Shown: positions 17,940-25,908 of the stretch, piece after piece | Position numbering within the stretch: position 1 is the stretch's first letter | How the letters are laid out: the number at the start of each line of letters is the position of its first letter | Assembly: GCA_024231215.1 (NCBI GenBank) | Contig: JAAEQR010000072.1 | Coordinates: 1-64,000 of the forward strand | Length of the DNA: 64,000 nt | Direction: 5' to 3' | Source of the DNA: PVC group bacterium | Lineage (GTDB): Bacteria > Omnitrophota > Gorgyraeia > B26-G9 | Translations under genes and position numbers: made by a program | The notes under the pieces: generated by a model | Databases searched by the model: none | The model's input: the letters and a program-made list of their open reading frames with translations, nothing else | Told to the model about the DNA's origin: nothing

Positions 17940-18854
17940 ATGAAGAGAGCGAAACATCTATTTATTATTAGTCTTGTGTTTTATGTCCTGTGTTTTTTAT
18001 CTTTCCAGGGCTGTTCTAATCGTCCTTTTCTTAGCCGCCAGATGATTCTTATGGGCAGCTCGGCGAAAATTACTATTGTTTCTGACTCTTCCCAAGCGCA
18101 GGAAGCCATGGATGAGGCTTTTGCGATCCTTAAAGAATATGATCAAATGATGAGCTATTATGCTGAGAATAGCGAGCTTACAATGATCAATCAACATGCC
18201 GCCAAAATCCCTGTAGAAATGAGCAAAGATATGTTTGAAATCATTAACAGGGCTTTGGAATATTCAAATCTTACCGACGGTATTTTTGATATAACGGCCA
18301 CAACTTTACAAAGACAATCCAGGTATGATACTATAATTATACGTCCGAACCGAGGTATATGGTCGGTGAGTTTTAGAGATCCACATACGAAGATCGATTT
18401 AGGCGGTATTGTGGTAGGTTTTTCTATTGATAAGGTTGTAGCTCGATTTGCAGAGTTGGGAATTAAAGATTTCCTTATTGATGTTGGCGGAGATATATAT
18501 GCCAAAGGTAAAAATGCACAGGGCAAAAATTGGCAAATTGGGATTCGTGATCCTTTTAATAGTAAGAGAGTAATAAAAAAAGTTGCTTTAGTAGACGAAG
18601 CGGTAACAACTTCCGGCAATTATGTGAAGCATCATATCATTGATCCTGTTTCAAAAAAGATAGTTGAATCAGATATATTAAGCGTTACAGTATTTTCAGA
18701 AAAATGTGTTGATGCGGATGTTTTAGCTACAGCATTTTTTATTATGGGTATGGAGAAAACAACGGAATTTTTACGCAACAATTCAGGAAGAAAAGTTGTT
18801 TTTGTGGTTAATGAGGATGGTAAAGCCAAGGTTGTTAAGATGAAGGGGGAGTAA
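17940..18854 (+). CDS. apbE: FAD:protein FMN transferase, ApbE family lipoprotein
   Basis: ApbE attaches FMN covalently to threonine residues in proteins such as NqrB/C or RnfD/G. The 304-residue protein has a lipoprotein-like signal ending at Cys25 (LSFQGC), MGSSAKITIV, the acidic YDQMMSYYAENSEL region, DLGGIVVGFSIDK, DVGGDIYAKG, TSGNYVKH and DADVLATAFFIMG with the metal-binding Asp. The usual Lys in DLGGIAKG is replaced by Val. No Rnf or Nqr genes are in the window. It lies 10 bases after mdh. Confidence 0.9.
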   Translation: MKRAKHLFIISLVFYVLCFLSFQGCSNRPFLSRQMILMGSSAKITIVSDSSQAQEAMDEAFAILKEYDQMMSYYAENSELTMINQHAAKIPVEMSKDMFEIINRALEYSNLTDGIFDITATTLQRQSRYDTIIIRPNRGIWSVSFRDPHTKIDLGGIVVGFSIDKVVARFAELGIKDFLIDVGGDIYAKGKNAQGKNWQIGIRDPFNSKRVIKKVALVDEAVTTSGNYVKHHIIDPVSKKIVESDILSVTVFSEKCVDADVLATAFFIMGMEKTTEFLRNNSGRKVVFVVNEDGKAKVVKMKGE

Positions 18855-18855
18855 A

Positions 18856-19353
18856 ATGCGAAGGTTGATTATCTTTGCAGTGATTTCTATTATATTTATT
18901 AGTGCTTGCAAGACAGAAGATGATCCTTATGTTGCTTTGAAATCGTATGATATTCCGGAGTTAATTGCTTTAATCGGAAGTAAAAAGTCTAAAGAAGTCA
19001 AGTTTGCACAGGGGGCTTTAAAAAGATTGGAAATAGAAGGTGCTTTTGCGATTGAACCACAGAATACTTTGGATAGAATTGTTTGCCGGACTAGGTGGGG
19101 ACAAGGTGAAGCTTTAAAGCTGAAAGATCAATGGATTTTCAGAATGGTAAAGCCTAAGGTTAAACGTAAAGGGTGGGCTCGTCCTCCTATGGGATTAAGA
19201 GAAGGAACTAAGGTGGATGCGTATGGAATGTTTTTTTATAGGTATGATGAAATACGTACTAACGGAACTAGAGTTGAATATGTTTTTGAAACCAGCCATG
19301 CTGGGTATATGGTTATTGTTGTAAAAGAAGGTGAAATTGAAGCAATTTTTTAA
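18856..19353 (+). CDS. Putative lipoprotein of unknown function
   Basis: I do not recognise this 165-residue protein. It starts with a signal peptide and lipobox FISAC (Cys20 or so), predicting a lipid-anchored periplasmic protein. The C-terminal half is rich in aromatic and basic residues (WARPPMGLREGTKVD, FFYRYDEIRTNG) and ends in a beta-rich segment. It begins one base after the apbE stop, so a shared role in the envelope is possible. Its end overlaps the extended reading frame of the aconitase gene. Confidence 0.75.
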   Translation: MRRLIIFAVISIIFISACKTEDDPYVALKSYDIPELIALIGSKKSKEVKFAQGALKRLEIEGAFAIEPQNTLDRIVCRTRWGQGEALKLKDQWIFRMVKPKVKRKGWARPPMGLREGTKVDAYGMFFYRYDEIRTNGTRVEYVFETSHAGYMVIVVKEGEIEAIF

Positions 19354-19366
19354 GGGGAGAGAGTAC

Positions 19367-21319
19367 ATGGGAAAGAGTATTACTTATAAAATATTAGAGA
19401 AGCATCTGGTTTCCGGAGAACTTATAAAAGGTAAGGAGATTGGGATTAAAATCGATCAGACATTAACTCAGGATGCTACCGGAACTATGGCTTATTTACA
19501 GTTTGAAGCAATGGGTATCCCAAAGGTAAAGACTGAGTTGTCGGTCAGCTACGTTGATCATAATACATTACAACAGGGGTTTGAAAACGCAGATGATCAT
19601 AGATATCTGCAGACAGTTGCCGCAAAATATGGTATTAAGTTTTCACGACCGGGCAATGGAATTTGTCATCAGGTACATCTGGAACGTTTTGGGGTTCCGG
19701 GTAAGACCTTGGTTGGGAGCGACAGTCATACTCCTACCGGCGGCGGAATGGGTATGATTGCAATTGGTGCCGGAGGTATTGATGTTGCGGTAGCTATGGG
19801 CGGCGGAGCGTTTCATTTAGTATCTCCGGAAGTTATAAAGGTTAATTTGATTGGAAAGTTGCGCAAGTGGGTATCAGCAAAAGATGTGATACTGTATGTG
19901 CTTAGTATTATTTCCACAAAGGGAAATGTTAATAAGGTGCTTGAATACAGCGGGGAAGGAGTAAAGACATTATCTGTTCCCGAGAGAGCTACAATTACGA
20001 ATATGGGCGCAGAGACTGGAGTTACAACAAGTATATTTCCTTCAGACGAAGTCACACGGAAGTTTCTACAGGCTCAGAACAGGGAAGGTGTATGGCAGGA
20101 ATTATCTGCTGATGAGGACGCTGAATATGTTCAGGTTATAGATATAGATCTAGCTGAAGTAGAACCTATGGTTGCTTTGCCTCATTCTCCGGGGAATGTG
20201 GTTAAGGTTAAAGAACTAGTTGGGAAGAAAGTCGATCAGGTGATGATCGGTAGTTGTACTAATTCTTCTTTGCGAGATTTGATGATTGTCGGTAAGCTTT
20301 TAGCAGGCAAAAAGGTTAATTTAAATACGTCATTGGGTATTGCTCCGGGATCGCGTCAAGTATTGTCTATGATTTCAAAAAACGGTATTTTGGGAGAGAT
20401 GCTTGATGCCGGAGCCAGGATTTTGGAAAATACCTGCGGTTTTTGTATTGGTAATGGCCAGGCTCCAAATACTAATGCGGTCTCTGTACGTACAAATAAC
20501 CGTAATTTTGAAGGCAGAAGCGGAACATTGTCTGCGGGTATATATTTAGTTTCTCCGGAAACTGCGGTATTAGCAGCGATTGCTGGGGAGTTTGTTAATC
20601 CACTGGCTATGGCAGAAAGTGATTTCCCTAAGATTGATCTATCGAATAGTTTTGATATTGACGATAGTATGGTGATTGAGCCGACAGATAACCCGGATGC
20701 AGTAGAAGTTTTTCGCGGGCCTAATATTGGAGAACCGCCGAAAAACAAAGCATTAAGTAATATATTGCGGGGCAAAGTTGGAATAAAGGTTGAAGATAAG
20801 ATAACAACTGATCATATTATGCCGGCAGGTCAGCGTTTAAAATATCGTTCGAATATAAATAAATATGCTGAGTTTGTATTTGAAACAGTAGTTCCTGAAT
20901 TTTCTAAGAATGCAGCTTCGTTAAGGGATGAAGGTAAAGGGGTGTTTATTGTAGCCGGAGAAAGTTATGGGCAAGGATCAAGCCGGGAGCACGCAGCGAT
21001 GTGTCCGATGTATTTAGGCGTAAAGGCGGTATTTGCTAAATCCATAGAACGTATTCATGCGGCGAATTTGGTGAATTTTGGTATTTTACCTTTGATATTT
21101 GTGAATCCGGATGATTATAACAAAATTGATAAAAATGATGAGCTGGATATTGGGGATGTTATTGGTGGAATTGATAAAGGTTGTTACATTGATATTGAGA
21201 ATAAAACAAAAAATACACAGATAAAGATGGGATATTCTTTGAGCAGTCGCCAGAAAGAAATTCTTAAAGCCGGTGGACTTCTTAACTATACTAAAGATGT
21301 GAAGGAAAGGACAAAATAA
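19367..21319 (+). CDS. acnA: Aconitate hydratase, single-chain ~650-residue type
   Basis: Aconitase isomerises citrate and isocitrate using a [4Fe-4S] cluster. ATG 19367 is chosen because GGGGAGAGAG lies just before it; an upstream GTG at 19331 would add 12 residues inside the lipoprotein gene. The cluster cysteines are in GSCTNSS (about residue 297) and CGFCIGNG (about 356 and 359). GSDSHTPTGGGMGM and the swivel-domain GQGSSREHAAMCP are present. The 650-residue length matches the short fused aconitases rather than the ~890-residue AcnA. Confidence 0.93.
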   Translation: MGKSITYKILEKHLVSGELIKGKEIGIKIDQTLTQDATGTMAYLQFEAMGIPKVKTELSVSYVDHNTLQQGFENADDHRYLQTVAAKYGIKFSRPGNGICHQVHLERFGVPGKTLVGSDSHTPTGGGMGMIAIGAGGIDVAVAMGGGAFHLVSPEVIKVNLIGKLRKWVSAKDVILYVLSIISTKGNVNKVLEYSGEGVKTLSVPERATITNMGAETGVTTSIFPSDEVTRKFLQAQNREGVWQELSADEDAEYVQVIDIDLAEVEPMVALPHSPGNVVKVKELVGKKVDQVMIGSCTNSSLRDLMIVGKLLAGKKVNLNTSLGIAPGSRQVLSMISKNGILGEMLDAGARILENTCGFCIGNGQAPNTNAVSVRTNNRNFEGRSGTLSAGIYLVSPETAVLAAIAGEFVNPLAMAESDFPKIDLSNSFDIDDSMVIEPTDNPDAVEVFRGPNIGEPPKNKALSNILRGKVGIKVEDKITTDHIMPAGQRLKYRSNINKYAEFVFETVVPEFSKNAASLRDEGKGVFIVAGESYGQGSSREHAAMCPMYLGVKAVFAKSIERIHAANLVNFGILPLIFVNPDDYNKIDKNDELDIGDVIGGIDKGCYIDIENKTKNTQIKMGYSLSSRQKEILKAGGLLNYTKDVKERTK

Positions 21320-21321
21320 AT

Positions 21322-22002
21322 ATGCCGGCAATAGTATTTGATATTGAGACTGTGGGGGTGGATTTTGAAAGCCTGTCTGATGCAACTCAGGAGAATCTGC
21401 TTAAGCGGGCAGAGACAGCAGAAGAAAAACAAGTAGTTAGAGACAGTTTGGGCTTATATCCTTTGACTGGACAGATTGTTGCTATTGGAATGATTGAGGC
21501 AGGGACAGATAACGGTGTAGTTTTTTTTCAGGATCCGGATGGGAAGACCGAGAGTTTTAAAGAAAACAATACAGATTACATTGTCTGTTCAGAAAAAGAG
21601 ATACTTGAATTCTTTTGGCAGAAGATGCGCAGGTTCAATCAGTTTGTAACTTTTAACGGACGTGGTTTTGACTGTCCATATATTATGATTCGTTCAGGTA
21701 TTAATAAAGTAAAGCCGGTAAAAGAATTGATGCCGTATCGCTATGATACTAAAATACACATTGATTTGTTTGATCAATTGGGATATTACGGAGCAACTCG
21801 CCGTGGATTTAGTTTGCATATGTGGTGTGAAGCATTTGGAATTACTAGTCCGAAAGAAGAAGGTATATCAGGTGGTGATGTGGGAAAATTATATAAAGAG
21901 GGCAAATGCGTGGATATTGCCAGATATTGTATGCGGGATGTGCAGGCGACAAAAGATTTATATTTGAACTGGAATGAGTATATTAGACCGGAGTATCGTT
22001 AA
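21322..22002 (+). CDS. Predicted 3'-5' exonuclease, PolB-exonuclease-like (DnaQ fold)
   Basis: The 226-residue protein has the three Exo motifs of DEDDy nucleases: FDIET at residues 5-9, FNGRGFDCPYI (Exo II) in the middle, and YCMRDVQATKDLY (Exo III, with the Tyr and Asp) near the C-terminus. This matches the stand-alone family related to the proofreading domain of family B polymerases. No polymerase domain is attached. It starts two bases after the aconitase stop; the reason for that pairing is not evident. Confidence 0.85.
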   Translation: MPAIVFDIETVGVDFESLSDATQENLLKRAETAEEKQVVRDSLGLYPLTGQIVAIGMIEAGTDNGVVFFQDPDGKTESFKENNTDYIVCSEKEILEFFWQKMRRFNQFVTFNGRGFDCPYIMIRSGINKVKPVKELMPYRYDTKIHIDLFDQLGYYGATRRGFSLHMWCEAFGITSPKEEGISGGDVGKLYKEGKCVDIARYCMRDVQATKDLYLNWNEYIRPEYR

Positions 22003-22403
22003 TGGAAGTTAATGTTAATTATATTACTGCAATGAAGTTTGAAGCGGTTTGCGGTAAGCATAGGGTGTCGGTTGATCTTCCGGTGGAAAGTAACGGTACT
22101 GATACCGGGCCTACCCCACCACAATATTTTTTGACAAGTTTAGCTAGCTGTGTGGGTGTGTATGTAGCAAGTTATTGTAATAGCGCAAAACTGAATGCAA
22201 AAGGTATGCAGATTAAGATAACCGCAGATAAGATGCAGAATCCTTCCCGGATAGATAATATTAAAATTTTGGTAGCGTTGCCTAATGCCGAAGTTGGTAA
22301 AAGAAGGGATGCGGTTTTAAGTGTTGCACGTAAGTGTTTAATTCACAATACATTGCATGATGTTCCTCAGATAAGTATAGATCTGGCTGAGGGGCAGGAA
22401 TAG
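22002..22403 (+). CDS. OsmC/Ohr family peroxide reductase-like protein
   Basis: OsmC-type proteins reduce organic hydroperoxides using two cysteines. The 133-residue sequence has PPQYFLTSLASCVGVYVASY with the first Cys on the long helix and CLIHNTL with the second. The N-terminal beta sheet is short, as in the YhfA/OsmC-like group. The start overlaps the preceding stop (TAATG). Confidence 0.85.
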   Translation: MEVNVNYITAMKFEAVCGKHRVSVDLPVESNGTDTGPTPPQYFLTSLASCVGVYVASYCNSAKLNAKGMQIKITADKMQNPSRIDNIKILVALPNAEVGKRRDAVLSVARKCLIHNTLHDVPQISIDLAEGQE

Positions 22404-22419
22404 GGAGTAATTGTAATTA

Positions 22420-22869
22420 ATGAAGAAATGTAAAAAAACAACTGAGCGGGTGCAACAGATAAAACCAAAAAAAATTAAAAAAGATATATTTAAAAAATAC
22501 GGTCAGATAATTGAATGGGATGGCCCCCAAAAGAAAAAATCAATAAATCAATTTCGGATTGTTACCCGGGAAGAAAAATCAGAGGGTTGGAGAATTGCAT
22601 ATTTAATTGTCCGGGAGAAAACAATAGATAGATTAGAGCAGCATGTTAATTCACTTGAAAGTTTTGAGCCGGTAAAAGGTAAATCAATATTATATGTATC
22701 TAACCAGGAGAAGCCGGAGAGGATCGAGAGTTTTATTCTTGATCGTCCGGTAGTGCTTAAAAAAGGTATTTGGCACGGGGTGGTTAGTCTTGATAAAGAA
22801 GCGCATATTAAAATCACAGAAAATAATAAAGTACGCATGAAAAGATATAAGCTTGGTTATAATTTATGA
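22420..22869 (+). CDS. AllA-like cupin protein (ureidoglycolate lyase fold)
   Basis: After a Lys-rich N-terminus of ~25 residues, IFKKYGQIIEWDG resembles the opening of ureidoglycolate lyase (PF04115), and later EQHVNSLESFEPVKGKSIL and KKGIWHGVVSL match the positions of the family's ERHxxSxQxFxPL and GxWHxxL motifs. AllA splits ureidoglycolate to glyoxylate and urea, but no other purine-catabolism genes are here, so the substrate is unknown. The assignment rests on motif spacing only. Confidence 0.5.
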   Translation: MKKCKKTTERVQQIKPKKIKKDIFKKYGQIIEWDGPQKKKSINQFRIVTREEKSEGWRIAYLIVREKTIDRLEQHVNSLESFEPVKGKSILYVSNQEKPERIESFILDRPVVLKKGIWHGVVSLDKEAHIKITENNKVRMKRYKLGYNL

Positions 22870-22890
22870 TCATAAAAAGGAGCAAGAATC

Positions 22891-23391
22891 ATGGCGCTGA
22901 TTAAATGTTCTGAATGTGGTATGGAGATTAGTGAAAAGGCAGTATCTTGTCCTGGATGCGGTCATCCGATGCAGGGGATGGAAGAGTTGACGCGTTTAGC
23001 CAGGTTGGCAGTTTGGGGTTATGAGTGGAAATCTAAAACCGAAATTAACGGTTGGCCGCTGGTTCATGTTGCTATCGGTCGTAGTAAGAAAACAGGCAAG
23101 CTTCTTGTTGCTAAAGGTATTATTGCTATAGGTCAGTTTGCGATTGGTGTAATCACAATTGCTCAGTTTGGTATTGGAGTTATTTTTGGATTTGGTCAGT
23201 TTGTGACCGGGCTTTTAGCAATTGGCCAGTTTGCTTTTGGAGGTATTGTAATTGCGCAATTTGGTGTCGGGATGTATGTTTTAGCGCAGATTGGTTATGG
23301 GACCCATATATGGTCTGTAAAGCTTAAAGATCCTGAGGCGATAAAGTTTTTTAAGGATTTATGGGTACCAATAAAGGGCTTATTTAGATAA
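22891..23391 (+). CDS. Zinc-ribbon protein with glycine-hydrophobic repeats
   Basis: The N-terminal ~25 residues form a zinc ribbon with CSEC and CPGC pairs. Residues ~65-135 then consist of imperfect repeats of the pattern IGQFAIGVI/IAQFGIGVI about ten residues long, each with Gly, Gln and Phe in fixed places, giving a hydrophobic but regularly glycine-spaced segment. Such repeats may form a beta-solenoid-like or membrane-lying domain. I cannot assign a function. The gene has AAAAGGAGCAAG before its ATG. Confidence 0.7.
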   Translation: MALIKCSECGMEISEKAVSCPGCGHPMQGMEELTRLARLAVWGYEWKSKTEINGWPLVHVAIGRSKKTGKLLVAKGIIAIGQFAIGVITIAQFGIGVIFGFGQFVTGLLAIGQFAFGGIVIAQFGVGMYVLAQIGYGTHIWSVKLKDPEAIKFFKDLWVPIKGLFR

Positions 23392-23413
23392 GAATGGGTA
23401 TAAAGAGGCGAAG

Positions 23414-23959
23414 ATGGATTACAACGAAGAAGTAAGATTACAGAAAGTATATGAAGAAGAACTTTCTGATGAAGCTTTACTTGAAATGGCTGTGGCTGAT
23501 GAGCAAGAATATCAGGATGGCGTGTATGCTCTAATCTTGAAAGCCATAGATAAAAGAGGTCTTAAGGATCAACTGGCTGAATCCAGAAATCACGAAGTAA
23601 GAGGCGAGGAAATTGATGGGAAAAACTGGATTGATCTTTTTCAATATAGCAGTGAGGTTGAACGAGGGAGTTTGGAGGCATTTTTTAAAGAATTTGGGAT
23701 AGTGTTTAAAACTTTTCCTCAGATAACCAGATTAGGGGTTCCTACAGGTACTGGCATAATAAAAGTACGGGAAGATTGTATTGAGCAGGCAGAGAAGATA
23801 GTTGCTGATTTTGAGAATGCAAAAGAGTTTCAGGGTATTGTTATGGAAGAATCTATAGTTAGAAACTCAGTGAGCATAGTTTTAGAACGCAGGGGTGTTG
23901 TTAATCCAGATCAGATTATAGATGAGATTATAGAAGAAATTAAAGGGAATAACTGTTAG
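23414..23959 (+). CDS. Unknown acidic protein, weak DUF2007-like C-terminus
   Basis: This 181-residue protein is acidic and mostly helical at the N-terminus (EEELSDEALLEMAVADEQEY). The second half contains EFGIVFKTFPQITRLG and GTGIIKVREDCIEQAEKIV, which loosely recalls the ferredoxin-like DUF2007 domain of putative signalling proteins. No catalytic motif is seen. It lies between the zinc-ribbon gene and a small membrane-protein gene. Confidence 0.6.
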   Translation: MDYNEEVRLQKVYEEELSDEALLEMAVADEQEYQDGVYALILKAIDKRGLKDQLAESRNHEVRGEEIDGKNWIDLFQYSSEVERGSLEAFFKEFGIVFKTFPQITRLGVPTGTGIIKVREDCIEQAEKIVADFENAKEFQGIVMEESIVRNSVSIVLERRGVVNPDQIIDEIIEEIKGNNC

Positions 23960-23969
23960 GAGGCCTAAG

Positions 23970-24245
23970 ATGTGTCAGAATAATAGTAATGATTGTTTGG
24001 GGAAGATAGCCAGTATTTTAGGCTGGTGTTTTGTTTTGGGGATGGGGTTACTATTATACTGGGTTGGGATGCTTGTGTTTGCAAAAGATTTTGTTTATAG
24101 TATGCATACTAAATTCCTGGCGATGCCCAGATATCAGTTTAATGCTATTCATTATGCAGGGATAACAATTGCTAAGCTGTTTATGTCATATGCTTTTTTA
24201 CTTCCATATATAGCAATTAAGATAGTCCAGAAAAAGAATAAATGA
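23970..24245 (+). CDS. Small two-helix membrane protein, DUF6868-like
   Basis: The 91-residue protein has two hydrophobic segments (about residues 13-37 and 62-82). The segments LGWCFVLGMGLLLYW, FVYSMHTKF and FNAIHYAGI follow the pattern I know from the DUF6868 family of small inner-membrane proteins with unknown function. AGGAGGCCTAAG precedes the start, and the stop overlaps the next gene's ATG (ATGA). Confidence 0.65.
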   Translation: MCQNNSNDCLGKIASILGWCFVLGMGLLLYWVGMLVFAKDFVYSMHTKFLAMPRYQFNAIHYAGITIAKLFMSYAFLLPYIAIKIVQKKNK

Positions 24246-25897
24246 AATATATTACTTTTGTTATTTATATTTTTTTGGTAATGTTTGCTTGTGCTGGTTG
24301 TTCCGGTGGAGGCAATTCTTCCGAACAAAAATCCTCAAAAACAACTGATAAGAAAACTGTGGCAGTATATTTCAAAAACGGGGATGTAATGGTTGGAGAA
24401 ATGATCAGCCAGACAGAAGATCAGTATGTGCTTAACTGGAAAGGTAAAGAAACAGTTATTTACCCGGAAATGGTCGAGCGTATTGGTAACCCCAAAGAGG
24501 CTTTATTGGAAAAAGAAGAACCTCTTACCGATGAGGAAATAACCTCACATTGGCCTTATATAAACGATGTTATTTTAAGACTGACCAATCAGAAAGTTCT
24601 GGATGTAGAGATTACTAGTGTTGCCAAAGATAGACTGACTGTAAAACATCCTTTAGAGGGAGGCGGGTATATTACGCAGGAGATTGATCGTTCTCAGCTT
24701 GAATATCTTATATTTAAGCCGGTTGAAAATGAAAAAACTAAAGATACAGAGGCTTTCCTTAAAAAATTATTTGCGGAGATGGAGTTTTACCGTGTTGGCA
24801 ATTTTACAATAATAACCGATTCTTATATTACCTGGGTTAAAGAATATCAAAAAACAGTAAAAGATGTATCTACAAATATCTACCTTAAATTCCTGCCACT
24901 GTTTAAAGACCGAAAACAAGAATTTCAAAATTTTATAGTGATATTTGATGATTATACGGATTTTGTGGATTATGCGGTAACAGACGGAGTGCCGGGGTGG
25001 GCTGTGGCGGGGTATTTTACCCCGGAAGACAAGGTGCTTTTTCTTTATAATGTTTTAGGTGATAAAATGTCTGAAATTTTGTTTGAAGCCTTGGTTGGTG
25101 AAAGCGGCAGGACAATCGATAATATCGTAGATAGTGTATCAAAGTACGGCAATGATGATAATTATAAGATTTATGTAAAAGGACAAGCTAAGAGAATTAA
25201 GGATAAATTTTGGCAGGCATATTCATTTTATAAAGGGATGTATAAACAGATAACAATGAATACTTTAAGACATGAATTTACGCATGAATTTTTCCATAAT
25301 TGGGGGTTGCAAACAATTGTTCTTTCTAGAGCTGAAAAAGATAAAAAACATATGGAAGAAATGAAGAAAGAATTTACAGAAGCAAAGGATGCAAAGCAAA
25401 CAGCGGAATTTATCAAGAAAATAATAACATATAAATCTGACCCTATAGATATGAAAGCGGCAAATTCCTGCTTTGTTGAAGGAATTGCGACTTATTGTGA
25501 AACAGATGAGCCTGGAGACCAAAACGATAGATGGTTGTTTATTTATCAGGAGATGGCAAGGCAGGGGGCAATATATCCTCTGGAGGTTTTAACCTCTTAT
25601 CGCATGGGTAGTTTTCCCGGAGTTTGCTCTCAGGCGATGCAGGAATTATATGCGCAGAGTTGGGCATTTGTCACTTTTTTAATGGACAAATATCCTGAAG
25701 AATTCTTGGGTTATCAAAAAAAACTATCGGATCAATATGCAAAGGGGCGTGATGAGGCAAACTTACTTGAAAAAGAACTGGGTAAAGATCTGAAATCAAT
25801 ACAAAAAGAATTTATATTATACATGAATAAATTTGAACGATTGGAAGAGCCTTTCTTAGTAGAGTTTGATAAGATATTAGACATTTTGAGGGATTAG
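24242..25897 (+). CDS. Lipoprotein zinc metalloprotease, DUF1570-like
   Basis: A signal peptide ends in the lipobox ACAGC (Cys20), so the 551-residue protein is probably anchored in the outer or inner membrane. Residues ~43-85 look like a small beta domain (YFKNGDVMVGEMIS). The peptidase part has HEFTH near residues 343-347 and FVEGIATYCE about 65 residues later, the likely third zinc ligand, followed by LYAQSWAFVTFLMDKYPEEF. This is the DUF1570/gluzincin arrangement. The substrate is unknown. Confidence 0.75.
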   Translation: MKYITFVIYIFLVMFACAGCSGGGNSSEQKSSKTTDKKTVAVYFKNGDVMVGEMISQTEDQYVLNWKGKETVIYPEMVERIGNPKEALLEKEEPLTDEEITSHWPYINDVILRLTNQKVLDVEITSVAKDRLTVKHPLEGGGYITQEIDRSQLEYLIFKPVENEKTKDTEAFLKKLFAEMEFYRVGNFTIITDSYITWVKEYQKTVKDVSTNIYLKFLPLFKDRKQEFQNFIVIFDDYTDFVDYAVTDGVPGWAVAGYFTPEDKVLFLYNVLGDKMSEILFEALVGESGRTIDNIVDSVSKYGNDDNYKIYVKGQAKRIKDKFWQAYSFYKGMYKQITMNTLRHEFTHEFFHNWGLQTIVLSRAEKDKKHMEEMKKEFTEAKDAKQTAEFIKKIITYKSDPIDMKAANSCFVEGIATYCETDEPGDQNDRWLFIYQEMARQGAIYPLEVLTSYRMGSFPGVCSQAMQELYAQSWAFVTFLMDKYPEEFLGYQKKLSDQYAKGRDEANLLEKELGKDLKSIQKEFILYMNKFERLEEPFLVEFDKILDILRD

Positions 25898-25908
25898 AAT
25901 CGGATTTT

